NCBI RefSeq assembly: GCF_030272615.1
Contig: NC_081414.1
Span: 811,807,069-811,871,068 of the forward strand
Reading direction: 5' to 3'
Length of the DNA: 64,000 nt
From: Cryptomeria japonica
Lineage: Eukaryota; Streptophyta; Pinopsida; Cupressales; Cupressaceae
Shown: positions 49,423-61,012 of the stretch, piece after piece
Position numbering within the stretch: position 1 is the stretch's first letter
How the letters are laid out: each line of letters begins with the position of its first letter
Notes under the pieces: generated by a model
Seen by the model: only the letters and a program-made list of their open reading frames with translations
The model's database searches: none
What the model was told of the DNA's origin: nothing
Made by a program: the position numbers and the translations under genes

Positions 49423-50470
49423 GGGTGAACTCACAATAATGGTTCTCACTTTTTTGCCACTTTTGACACTAAGATGAACAATTTTAAAATAATCTTCAAC
49501 TTTCGACAACTATAAATTTTAAATTATTAAGAATTTGAAGATGATGTAAATTAGTGATTTGTAGAATTTTGGCTGTAGATTCTATATATATTTTTTTCAA
49601 ATTTTTTTGAAGGATTTTAAAAAAAAATTTCTATCTCCCTCGAAAAGTAGTTTTTTACAACAAACTACATTTTTTAAGAGTGATGTGCCTCCCGAAACGC
49701 ATAACTTTTTTTCTATAAATGATAAAAACTCAATTCTTTTAAATTTTGGTTTGTAACATCAATATCCAAGGTTTACAATTGGTTTGATAGTGATAAGTTC
49801 AATTTTTTTCATTTTATTAAGTTTTGAAGTCCGACTAGTCATAATTCAGACATAGGTTTACGTTTGAACACATAACTTATTCTATATATATCGAAATTCA
49901 ATTTTATTTTTTTTTGTTAGAAAGAAGACATTAATATCCAAGGCTTGGATATTTTTCGGATTTTTTTTGAATTAGTTTCCTATTTTTCCCAATGCATTGA
50001 ACAGAGAAGTTCATGTTTTTTGAAAAACCTATATTTGGTAAAATTAAACAAACAAGTTCATAATAAATTCAATATGTAATAAAATTATATTCATTGGAAA
50101 GCTTGCTTCGAGGACTATAATACTACATTTTGGGTTGTCAAGATCATTCCATTTGAGCCTTCAACTAGAGGTTTCAAGGACAAAAATCTACAAAAAAATG
50201 TAGAAATCTTCAGAGAAGTGTTAAAAAAGGGGTTCAAATGAAGGGGGGTTCGATCGAACCCCCATGTTATAATTGGAAAATGACACAAACGGGCATTAAA
50301 GGTGCTTTGCTCGAAAGATGGGGTTCGAGTGAAGTGGGGTCTTCACTCAAACCCCAAAGGGTATTCCGTTCGAACACCCCCACTTCGCTCGAACCCCCAT
50401 AAACAAAATTTTCCACTTTCACCAATTTCCTTTGTTGTCAAAAGTGGGAACCAGCTTTGTGAGTTCACCC
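49423..50470. mobile_element. Terminal-inverted-repeat element, ~1.05 kb, non-autonomous
   Basis: The left end GGGTGAACTCACAA is repeated in inverse at the right end, TTGTGAGTTCACCC. The similarity extends over about 45 bp on each side (TGGTTC-CACTTTT and TGCCACTTTTGACA / TGTCAAAAGTGGGAACCA). AGTG flanks both ends (49419-49422, 50471-50474), and the leader of the other family-A copies lacks the insert, giving an empty site. It has no reading frame for a transposase. The superfamily is unclear: a 4-bp duplication does not decide, and the left flank has lost some leader sequence. Confidence 0.75.
50244..50398. repeat. Cluster of G/C-rich palindromes inside the TIR element
   Basis: GGGGGTTCGATCGAACCCCC at 50244-50263 is a perfect 20-bp palindrome. 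GGGGTTCGAGTGAAGTGGGG at 50320-50339 can pair with its near-complement at 50377-50397, with a smaller inverted copy between them. The shared word is GGTTCGA/TCGAACC. It stands out in otherwise AT-rich DNA. Confidence 0.85.
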
Positions 50471-51169
50471 AGTGTGGGGGCTAGAACCCGGAAGGAGTCA
50501 TCATGGGAGAAGAGGCACTAGGAAGAAGACTAATAGGAGACTCTGCAGACAAGGAGCTATCAGGAAAGTGGAAGTCATTGGGCTGAGCAATGGTGGGTGT
50601 CTACCAAACCGGAAGACCATGCAGGGGTTGGTGTGTGGGAGATTGGGGCAAAAGGGTTGTGAACAGTGAAGTAGCTGGTGAAACCAACTGGTGGTGAGTA
50701 CGTGGGCATGGGGGCCCCAACAAGCTACAAAAGGAGGATAGTATGGTGGAGCCTGCAGATGGTGATGTAGGCACATACGATCCGAGGGTGGGGTAGTCAA
50801 TGAACCCCCCCCCCTAATATATAAAATTTAATTTTTTTGATTATTTAATTTAGAAAACTTTTACAATAAGCCCGATATATAAAAAAGTATTCTGCAAATT
50901 TAGAAATAATAAATTTGAAAATAAAAGTCGTAGAAAATAAAAAAAATACATTTTTTTTACAAAATCTGTATAATATACTAGAATAGGTGAAATTTTTTCA
51001 TTCACCAAATATGGCCAAGTTTATACACAATTTATGGAAATGGTCTCCCAGACACAACCATTATGTCCAAATCATTGTATGATGCCCCCCAAAAATGTAG
51101 ATTCCCTAATCCTAAAATTGAAGCCTCCAAAATGACTATCAATGAAGCCTTATAGGCTTTGATACCATG

Positions 51170-51630
51170 TGAGATTTTGCCAAGATCAAGAGCTTAATAA
51201 AAATTAAAAAATAGAGAGATAAAATATTGATAGGAATAAACTATATTCTATCAAGAAAAAATACTGATCAACTAGATCATGAACCATTCTTCCATACAAT
51301 GTAGATGAGCCTGCTTATAACAGCAAGGCCATATGGATATGTGAGCACACAATCATGACATGTAGCTCAATAAGAAACAAGAGTAGGTAGAGATAAGTAT
51401 GGGTAGGTAGGAGAAATAATATAATATTCCACAGAAGGTGGATCACCCACCGAATGTGGAATGTAACAACAAGATAATATCACAGAATTTGGAAATTCTC
51501 TTACATACACCATCCCAATGTGCACACTTCCCCAAGCGTCTCATATACAAACTACTATGATATGCATGTACCTAAGTAAACTTAAGTAAAGTATAATTCT
51601 ATCGAATATGAATAAATAATTACACCAACA
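51170..51630 (-). repeat. Family-A array, middle LTR (461 bp)
   Basis: TGAGATTTTGCC to TTACACCAACA, with the PPT of unit 2 (minus strand CACTTAAGAGGGGG) at 51631-51644 on its right and the PBS of unit 1 on its left. Confidence 0.92.
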
Positions 51631-52063
51631 CCCCCTCTTAAGTGCAACTTAGGGGAATTCACATAAGTCTACAATGCAATTAAGCAATGCAAAATGGGTC
51701 CCAACTACTAGGCCATGTTAGGTACCCATGTACAAATGCAAATGCATGCAAACCAATGCAATCTCTCATAAAGTGGGGAAAGAGAGAAAACCCAAATGGG
51801 AAAAAACCCTCCCCCAAAAGAGAGATGCAAACTATATACAAATGAACTCTCAAAGAAGCATGTGAAGGATAAAACCCCATGTGAGGAAAAAGTCCCCCAA
51901 CCCATATGAGAGAAGAGAGACCAATTAGCCCCTCCTCAAGGTAGAATATGCACCAATTGTAAAATCTCGAAGATGAATAAAGAAAGTGCTCCATGAACAT
52001 CAAACAACATTCCTCCCCTTGGGAAGAAACAAAACCAAAGGTGTATCCATGAAGTCTCCCCAA

Positions 52064-54070
52064 TCATGAAGGGAAGTTGTAGGAAAAAAACACATGGTAG
52101 ATGAATTATCTGAAAACTACTCAAGTGTCCCCATGTTGATACTTAAAGTTACCCCCTCCAAAGGTGGTGAACTACTCTACACTGCTGAAAAATGCACTCC
52201 AAGATCTAGTGGAGAAGAATGCAGAACAAGATCCAAAGACTCACATCTCTCTACTGAAGATAAAGACACCTCCTCCAATTGTTGTACATAAGAATCCACA
52301 ATCATGTCAACCTCCAAAAAATGATCATGTAGAGAATGAAAAAGAGGGTTAGAGATTTCCCTTGCAATAATCAAAGAGGGATAATCCTCATCAAAGAGAA
52401 GATGAATGTCATCAAAGATTTCTCCCAAATCTACAATGTAGGACTCCACAAACAAACCTGCAATGTTTTTCAAGTAGTCATCCTAATCAACTAAAGCAGG
52501 AAGACAAGAAATATCTTGCTGCACTGAATCACAAAAAGGTAAAATTATTGCACTACCTTCATCATCAGGTCCAATAGGTAGAGTGATATCAATAAGAGGA
52601 GATAAAATGCACTACTCAAGAACGGGGTCACATGTGAGAAAACCCAAGTTCAAGTACCCAAAGTTCTCCTCAAAATTTGAATCGTCAACATAGGAAGAAT
52701 CAACCTTATCAATAGGACCAAAATGTGAAAAAGAGTACAACCTTGATGCATGATCAACCACTCCAGTCGCAACGACAACTCTAGCCTCCAAGTCTCTAAT
52801 GATAACTGAATCAGGTGTGAACTTCACACTTTTCCTTGTTTCCCCATAGTGATTTGATAGATGGAAATAAGTTTGTTTTTCAAGTGGGGTACACACAACA
52901 CATCATTGAAGCAGTTATCCTAAATGACAATAGATCATTTCCCAATCACATCAATGTATATTTGATTTCCCATCAAAATACGTGGCATGGTGAAAGGCTC
53001 AAATGAATAGAACATTGACTGCAAAGATGCCATATGATGAGAAGCCACTGAATCTAGAAGCCGTCTCCCTGAATCATGACTTGTAGTAGCACAAAGAGCT
53101 TATCCCTTTCCTTTATCTGTCCCAAAAAAATGATCCTTTCATTTATCCTTTTCTTTTGAAGAAGAAACTAAAGTAGACATTATATAAGGTAAACTAAATT
53201 TATTCTTCTCAAGAAGATGTTTCAATTCATCAATATCCTTCTTGTAACAATGATGTTCATCATGTCCTGACTTCTTGCAATATGCACAAAAATGATTGTC
53301 CTTATTTGATTTCTTCTTAAGTGAGGATGTAAAATCACCTTGTTGTGGAGATGAGGATTATGCTCCATCTTGATGTGGGTTAGACTTAGGTTGCTTTTGG
53401 TTCTTGCATTTTCCTTGATTTCTTTGATTCCCTTTATTAGCCACCAAAGCTTGTCACTTTGAAGTTTGTAGAATGCCCATCTTGGTCAACTTAGATTGCT
53501 CAAGAATCAACATTGACGTGAATGCATCAAATGAGGGAGAAGTGTAAGAGGAACCTTCAACTAATCTATGGGTGCGAAAGTTATATACAAAGGTTGCATG
53601 CTCTGATGGAAGCTTGTCCAACAAATTGTAAACCAATTGAGCATCCTTTTTGTCAATGCCATAATCCTTTAGCTTTGCTCTTAGCTCATTTACTTTTGTG
53701 ACAAAATCTTGGATTGTCTTAAAATCCTAGGAATTCAATGTTGTGAGTTCACTATCAAGCTTGTAGCCCTTAATCTCATCAACTTCACCATACAATTTTT
53801 CATAAATATCCCATTCTCCTTCGATTGTTGTACATTTCTCAATGTGAAAAATGAGGTCATATGATACTTACTTTCTTAAAGTTCCAATTGGCATAGATTT
53901 TATACTGAGCCATTCAACTTGAGCATTAGGATCAACCTTAGGATCAGGTGGTGATATTATAGTTCCATTTACATAATGAATGAGTAATTTTTCCATTAGT
54001 TTAGTCCATGCCTTTATCTTCCATGAAGCATAATTATGGGGAGTTAAAAGTGAAATTTAGGAGAACACAT
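52064..54070 (-). pseudogene. Family-A unit 2: gag-protease with acidic extension, no pol
   Basis: The same frame organisation as unit 1, from the ATG at 54070 to TGA at 52064. Gag includes NYASWKIKAWTKLMEKLLIH and YNLLDKLPSEHATFVYNF. The CCHC knuckle FCAYCKKSGHDEHHC (about 53290) is intact. The protease site is altered: DSG is followed by a short duplication and then DSVASHHM, so the second copy has Val for Gly. The downstream region (ATGVVDHASRLYSFSHFGPI, SSYVDDSNFEENFGYLNLGF, DDIHLLFDEDYPSLIIAREI) matches unit 1 and shows that the acidic extension belongs to the family. No integrase or RT is present. Confidence 0.82.
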
Positions 54071-55765
54071 ACAACCAAAATGAAAAAAACACAAGATAAA
54101 GAGAGGCACAATCACACAAGACACCTTCCCAAATTACTCAATCAAGACATCCCCTACAAAATGATGATTTGACACTTTATACTTAGTGCGTGTACAATGG
54201 GCCACTTTGAAAAATAAGGCAAGGTAGACTTCTGATTTCAACTTTATGACTGCCTCAAATAGGCTATAAGAGACCTCAAAAAATATTGTAAGTGATCTAA
54301 ACTAAGATCCACGCAAAATATAAGTACCAAATATGCCAAGAATGGCCAAATACTAAAAGTACAATTTTTACTCTAAATCACCGCAAACTGTAGCAGATTA
54401 TGAAACTAGACAATAAATTATGCACTTTTAAAATAAAACTACACCTAAAAAGGAGGTCGCATGACCCCAAATGAAGCCTCTGAAGTTGCAAAATTGAGGA
54501 TTAGACATCTACAGTCATCAAAAACTCCAAATTGTGAAAACATTGTCCATCAAAATCAGAAAATTATTCCACTACTATGAAGAGGATGAAAAACTAGCCC
54601 AAATGAAAAAAAAATTACACTAAAAAAGGAGCAAAAACGAGCAAGTTACGACCTCCTGAAATCGAACTGCGAAATCAAAAAGCCAAATGAGAGTGGGGTG
54701 ATAAATTTTTAAAATACTGTTGATGCAATGGTGATGTCAGCAAATCATGGGCTTACATTTCATGCCCATTTGGTCATTGCAAGACTTTAACCTCCACGCT
54801 TCATGGTGTTCATATTGTATGAACATGATGATGTGGCAAGCATTGAGCGGTCCATGCAGATGACGTGGTAGTACAGATGATGACATGTTTTTCCATGTCG
54901 TAGATGTACGGTCGCTAAAGTAGGAGTCCAACTGGGATCTATCGTACAAGTGATGTGGATGTCCATACTATTGTGTGCCAGGGTGATTGTTTTGATAACT
55001 CGGTGCCATGTAGGTGTTGACTAGGCATACGTGGCAGTGGAGAGGCACAATGGCACAAATACTGAAAAAAGAAGTAGAAGTGTGCGAAAGACATGAACCG
55101 ACAAGAGCCACTGGCAACATGGACAAGTGGTGGAAGACTGAGCGGTTGTCATTGCACGGAGCACAGGGGCTAGAATCGATCGAGAGTCAGCATGGGAGAA
55201 ACGTCAGGAATAAGACCGCCGGAAGACTATGCAGAGGCCGGTGTGCCGTAGGTCGGAGCGAATGGCCAGTGAACTGTGAAGGAGCTAATGAATCCGGCTG
55301 GTGGTAAGTATGTGGGCTTGGGGTCCCTGAAAAGCTATAGAAAGAGGATAGTATGGTGAGGCCTACAAAAAATAATGCAGGCAGGTACCATCTTGGGGTG
55401 GGGTGGTCAGCGAAGCCCCCCCGCCTCCCCAATAAATAGATTTTAATTTTTTTAATTTTTTAATTTAAAAGACTTTTACAATCAGCCCGATATATAAAAA
55501 AATATTCTACGAATTTAAAAATAATATATTTGAAAATAAAAGTTGCAGAAATTAAATTTTTTTTTTACAAAATCCATACAATATATCAGAATAGGCAATT
55601 TTTTTTCCTTCACCAAATATGGCTGAGTTTATACTCAAAGTTTATGCAAATGGCCTCCTGGACACAACCGTGATGTCCAAATTGCTGTAGGACAACCCCA
55701 AAAAATGTAGATTCTCTAATCTGAAAATTGAAGCCTCCAAAATGACAAATCAATGAAGCCCTATA
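54071..55765 (-). other. Family-A unit 2, 5' leader
   Basis: About 1.7 kb without conserved reading frame between PBS and gag. It contains the uninterrupted site (GAGGATTAGACATC, about 54486) that corresponds to the solo-LTR insertion at 7304/22551. A moderately GC-rich block lies at about 54990-55420. Confidence 0.8.
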
Positions 55766-55778
55766 GGCTCTGATACCA
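55766..55778 (-). other. Family-A primer binding site
   Basis: The minus strand reads TGGTATCAGAGCC, two bases inside the 5' LTR, matching the initiator tRNA-Met 3' end. Confidence 0.92.
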
Positions 55779-55780
55779 TG

Positions 55781-56224
55781 TGAGATTTTGCCAAGATTAG
55801 GAGCTCAATGAAAATTACAAAATAGAGAGACAAAATATTTATAGGAATAAACTATATTCTATCAAGAGAAAATACCGATCAATTGGATCATCAACCATTC
55901 TTCCATATAATGTAGATGAGCCTTCTTATAAAGGTAAGGCCATATGGATATGTGAGCACACAATGATGACACGTGGCTCTATAAGAAACAAGGGTAGTTA
56001 GGGATAAGTAGGGGTAAGTAGGATAAATAATATAATATTCCACAAGAGGTGGATCACCTACTAAATGTGGAATGTAACAATAAGAAAAGACCACAAACGG
56101 TACATATTCTCCTACATACACTTCCCCAAGGGTCTCATATACAAACTACTATGATATGCATGTACATAAGTAAACTTAAGTAAAGTGTAATTATATCCAA
56201 CATGAGTAAATAATTACACCAATA
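55781..56224 (-). repeat. Family-A array, 5'-most LTR (444 bp)
   Basis: TGAGATTTTGCC to ATTACACCAATA (family end CCAACA, one change). The flank to the right is the duplicated DNA also found right of 24392. Confidence 0.9.
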
Positions 56225-57569
56225 GGAACAAATGAATCAAAAGGTCAACATGTAGAACATGTCATCGGGTGTAAGAACTTCTACATTTGTGCGATTGAGT
56301 ATGTATGGAACCAAATTTCTGATTTATCGAAAGAAGCAAAACAATGTTCACTTATCCAAAATGTAATGTGCTGTCAAACTTCAAAATGGCTTTGAAATAT
56401 TGAACAATTTATTACGTTGTCGGGGTGTCCTAGAGTTATACTCGCTTATAATAGGTATTTAAGCAAAGACTTGTCTGATGCACGATGCACCTATACTAAT
56501 CGTCACATGTATTCATTAAGTATTTGGCAGAGAAGGGATTGCAAACTATTTGGTGCTCCATTGGGTATCAGAGTTTAAGTAAATAATATATTAACTACAT
56601 TAATGGACTTAATATGATAGAAGCCTATTATTTAATCAATTATTGAAAAAATCTAAAGATTTAAAAAGATCTTATAATACAAATTTATTATTATTCATAC
56701 AATATTATTATTTTGATTGAATAAATAGTTTTTTGAAGTTAAATGTTTTTTAGTTAGTTATTATAAAGTTAAGGGTTCATGCTGTCTTAAAAATATTCAA
56801 TATGCAAATATCTTGATTAATTTTATTATAATTTAAAAAATATATATTATTAACATTTATCATCTAAATCCATTTTTAACAAACAAAAATTTTATGAAAG
56901 CAACTGCTACTTTAAAACATGAGCATCCATAGATAACTATTTCATTAAAAGTTATCCCCAAAAGAACTATTCCAGAGTTTCTCGTACCCATTATTTGAAA
57001 GGAACAAACTATTGTTTACAAAAATGGTGTAGCTATCATTTACAACTAACAAAGCTACCATTATAAAAAAATACCTAAAGAAGTAGCTCGAGCAAGATTT
57101 ATAGTAGATTGATTAGAGCGGGACCTGCAAAATATCGGGAAAACAAAAGGACGGAAAACAAAACTGTAAAATCCCAAAATATCTTGAAAAGTAAAATACA
57201 GAAAATAAAACTGTAAAACCCCAACATTTTTAAAAATTGAAGTATGTACATTTAGAAAAACCTCACATGTGACAGAAAATGAACCTAAATAATAGAATCT
57301 GAAGCAAGATAAATACAATAAAAATAGAAACTGTCGTGAAAAACAGAAAGGAAATTCAATGAAATCCAATTTTTTGTAATATCAAAAACATAAATAGATA
57401 ACTAATAAGAAATACCTGTAGGAAAATTATCACTGGATTTTGGTAATATTTGTTTCATTTCATGAAACTAACAATTCAAAATGAAGGTATTTTATTTATA
57501 TCTTATTAAGGAAATGGTTTCAAAAGTGGTTCCGAGAATATAGTGGCTATAAACTGGCTAACTTATCTA
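56225..57569. other. Left part of duplicated block, copy B; AT-rich, no gene
   Basis: It matches 24393-26499 with two internal deletions relative to copy A: one of about 555 bp at 56570 (between GGTATCAGA and AAGTAAATAAT), and one of about 300 bp at 56713. No coding sequence was recognised. Confidence 0.7.
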
Positions 57570-58449
57570 ATCACGAACTATGCATGTTAAAATAGAGGGA
57601 TAAAAATTTAATAGACTAGAAGTACAAAGAAAGGGAATTACATAGCCCTATCAAGCTCAATTAAGTGAAGAAAACATTGAGACAAAACAAGGGGTAACTG
57701 ACCCCAATCCACAATGTTCAAATCATGAATATGATCAGAGGCCCACTTGGCCAAACAATCAGCAACCCCATTCCATTCACAGGGATTATGGGTGAAAGAA
57801 ACACTCTAGAGAAGCACCAAGGTGGAGAATCTAAGCAACAATCAAAGATAAATTCCAACTGACCCCATCTAAATGCTACCTATTCAACAAGTTGACCACC
57901 ATTTGAGAGTCAGACTCATATATAATCCTGCACCATCCCAATTTACTGGCACTTTCGAGAGCGAATAAAATAGTCTAAGGCTCGATTAAATTATTAGTAT
58001 GAAGACCCATATAAACAGAAAATATAAAGTGAGCTTCGCTAGACCTATTGTGACCCACACCACCAATGTTAGCATGACTAGGGTTTCCACGAGAGGAGCC
58101 ATCCGTATTAATTTTAAGAACTCCCTGAGGAGGATGAGACCATCTGCCTTCTCTAATCACCTTTAGAGTAGGGTGTCTACATCTATTACACATGAACTAA
58201 TTATGCGGCGAAGGGAGGTAAAGACAGTCAAAACACCCTACATCACAAGGAGACACTAATTCAATTATATCACATTTAGCCACAATAGTTTATCCCAAAG
58301 AATGCAAAATATTCCACCACAAGTGAGGGGCCACCAACTGCACATCCTGAAAAATCAGACGATTTCACTGCAACCAAAGGTTCTAGATAATGAGGGATGA
58401 ACCAATATCCCAAGAATTTTGAAGGAAGGAAGTAAAAATAAGGGCTCTA

Positions 58450-58469
58450 CCCCCCCCCCCCCCCCCCCC
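58450..58469. repeat. C homopolymer (20 C) inside LINE-1B
   Basis: LINE-1A has five C at the matching place (about 27379). The run shifts the frame between the zinc-binding domain and RNase H. Confidence 0.9.
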
Positions 58470-59707
58470 GATCCACAAACTTAGTCCATAAAGAAACATG
58501 CCTACAAGGCAAATTCCACACCCTCCACCAAAAATGCTAGATTTCCTTACCATAAGAACACTGGAAGAACAAATGAGAGATGTTCTCCGCAACATCACAA
58601 CAAAGCACACACATTGAGGGACCAATGAAACCATGCTTGCACAAATTATCCCAAGTGAGATATCGGTTTTGAGCAACCAACCATAAAAAAGAATTACACT
58701 TGGGCCAAGACACCTTATGCCAAACTTGCTTCTACGACAAGATCTCAATATCCCCAAATAAGTGCCTATCTAGCTGTTTATAACTAGTAGACACACAGTA
58801 CTTCCCAGATACATCAATACCATTCCAAGCCAAGACATTAGAGACCCTCAAAGAACTACAATTGCGAGAAGCCAAAAGTTGAACTATCTCACACATGATC
58901 CTTGGACCCCCAAGTGGCCACTCAGAAGGGTGCTACTAGTGGTAGGTAATAGCCAAACCACACTATTCTACAATATTGTAATGCTCAATAGTATTCCAGC
59001 CATCCATAGTAAACACATCACAAAGAGATTGAAGGTGAGGGATCAAAGACAAAATAGGTGGATGATCATCCTAAGAATCTAACCAAAAAAGCACCTCTGA
59101 CATAGAATGACAAATCCAGAAAAGTGCATGCTTAATCATCTGAGCCCCCACTTTCAGAGTATGCCAAATCATAGGAGCGCTTGAAACCTCAACAGGATAG
59201 AGAGGAACCTCAAAAGAAGCAACGCCTCCAAGATATTTGTGGTTGAGAATACGGACCAAAAACTGGTGTTGATGAGTACACCATTGCTAGTAAAGCTTAT
59301 CTGCAAGAATTTGTCTGTTCAAGATAGACGAGTATAATCCAAGACCACCGTCTTTCTTCTGTCTACATATAGATTCCCACTTAACCAAGCTCTACCTAGT
59401 AGCTAACAAATTGCCACTCCAAAGAAATTGATGAGAGAGAGGATCAAATTCCCTAAGAAAATACATTGGGGTTGCTTGAACAATGCACCTATAGATGGGG
59501 AGGGCCTGGATAACAAACTTGAGTAGAGTTACTCAAGAAACTGTAGACAACCACCTATGTGTCTAATGAGTTACCTTCTTCCTTAACCTGTCAAGTAGCA
59601 ACTACCAGAACAACCTTGGCTAATGACCAATGACAAGAAGAATACCAAAATAGACAAAGGGAAGAGACCCAATTTGAAATCGCAAAATAGCTGCAATCTA
59701 CCGCTTC

Positions 59708-61012
59708 GGGTTCTAAAATAGATCTAATGTTAAGTTCCCCCTAAGTTGTATAAGCAACTTAGTTTGTTGGTGAAGGGTTCTCCACACTAGGGGAATAAAT
59801 AGGATCTTCAGATGATTTTACTTCAGTTACCTTATCATCTTTATTTTTCTAGATTTTATTCATTTTTGCTCTGGTATCCTCCACATCAAATTTCATCTTC
59901 CCTTTCCGGTCACCTAATTGATTCACCGGTTTGTTCACTTTAGCTCTGCAGAACTTTTCTATATGTCCTGGTTTACAAAAATGATAACAAGCCATACCAG
60001 AAGTTCTCCAAGGTCCAATATTGCTTCTGCTAATCTTTCTTCTGTAGTTCATATCCACATGACCAAAGTTATTACAAATTGTGCATACCACATTCATTAT
60101 TTTCTCCATCTCATAGTGACTAGACCGGTTAGCATAGGGCCTTTGCCAATTTGGACTTCTTCGGTCATTCAAATTCCTTCTCCAATCACCAACAGATCTT
60201 TGATTCATGTGAGGTGTAGGATTATTAGCTCCACACCTGCATTTAATAGATCTATGCCCATACATGTTGCATGTGTAACAATAACTTTCAAATCTTCTAG
60301 GAATATATCTCTGATTAACATTAGGTCTATAACTAGTATTAACATTAGATCTGCTTCTATAGACATTAGGAGTATGACATGGCTTGTGGAAATTGAAAAA
60401 AACAAGTTTATAAGATTTCTTACCAGTGGTTTCATGAGTCTTAGGAGTGGGTCTACCTTCATGTATGTTGACCTTAGTACTAGAAGGTTATCATTTCTCA
60501 AATGTATTGTATCCTAACCTAGATATATTACCATATTACCATTCATCCTCTAAGATTGAATCTGTTCATTCAGCATGGTAGAACTCTTGTTGAATTTTGC
60601 AAGCTTCTCATTAGCTTCTTTGAGCTCTTTAGTAAGATCTTCATTCTGCTTCATAAGAGTCTCTCTAAGAGATATTGCCATATCAAGATCTGCTTCGATT
60701 TCTTATTTTTCTTATTTTTCCTCATGCCAGTGTGCATATAGAGTTTCATTTTCTTGATTCATCTTAAATATCTCATGATCTTTCTCTTTGATCTTGTCTT
60801 CAGCTTCCCTCCTAGCTTCAAGTTCTTGACTCATCCGGATTGTATGGGCTTCAAGCTCTCTCCTCGGGTTAGTTTTCTCACCATTTACTTGCTCCACTTC
60901 CTCAACCAATGCATCTATGTTTTCTCCATCAGAAGAGCTTCTTTCATTGGCTTTCAATAGTTGTTCAGTAAGGTCTTTTCTTTTAGCAAGTGAAGTTTTA
61001 TACTTGCCTACA
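59708..61012 (-). mobile_element. Gag fragment (coiled coil, three CCHC knuckles) inserted in LINE-1B
   Basis: LINE homology breaks at about 59708 and resumes at about 61012; in LINE-1A the same place is continuous, and about 13 LINE bases are missing. The insert is coding on the minus strand from edge to edge. It starts in a long coiled coil (SLAKRKDLTEQLLKANE, LEARREAEDKIKEKDHEIF, LTKELKEANEKLAKF), followed by knuckles C-MYGHRSIKC, CTICNNFGHVDMNY (last Cys lost) and CYHFCKPGHIEKFC (about 60260-59940), and ends in KVTEVKSSEDPIYSPSVEN. Order and style match the T2 gag (20038-21030), so the source is a T2-like element. No LTR, PBS, PPT, poly(A) or target duplication is present. Confidence 0.8.

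Larger units (their letters stand above)
48347..51169 (-). other. Family-A unit 1, 5' leader with nested insertion
   Basis: This untranslated leader between PBS and gag ATG is collinear with 54071-55780 except for the inverted-repeat element at 49423-50470. It contains a G-rich block and a PBS-like word, GCTTTGATACCA (plus), just left of the middle LTR. Confidence 0.8.
45491..56224 (-). mobile_element. Family-A tandem array: LTR-internal-LTR-internal-LTR
   Basis: Three LTRs (45491-45931, 51170-51630, 55781-56224) lie in the same orientation, with a complete internal region between each pair. The middle LTR has a PBS on its left and a PPT on its right, so it serves as the 5' LTR of unit 1 and the 3' LTR of unit 2. 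The outer left LTR has no PBS beside it and the outer right one no PPT, so the array ends there. Such arrays arise by unequal recombination between LTRs. The flanking five-mers (AATTG left, GGAAC right) do not match. Internal lengths are about 5.2 and 4.15 kb; a 1.05-kb insertion explains most of the difference. Confidence 0.9.

Noticed and set aside
51680-52063. 127-codon minus-strand frame after the gag-protease stop of family A
   Set aside because: It sits in the 3' UTR between the shared stop codon and the PPT; the equivalent in unit 1 is broken differently, so it is not supported as coding.
45486-56229. Target-site duplication for the family-A tandem array
   Set aside because: The bases next to the outer LTRs (AATTG and GGAAC) do not match.
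59918-60517. 199-codon open frame on the plus strand
   Set aside because: It is antisense to the zinc-knuckle gag fragment, whose CCHC motifs clearly mark the minus strand as coding.
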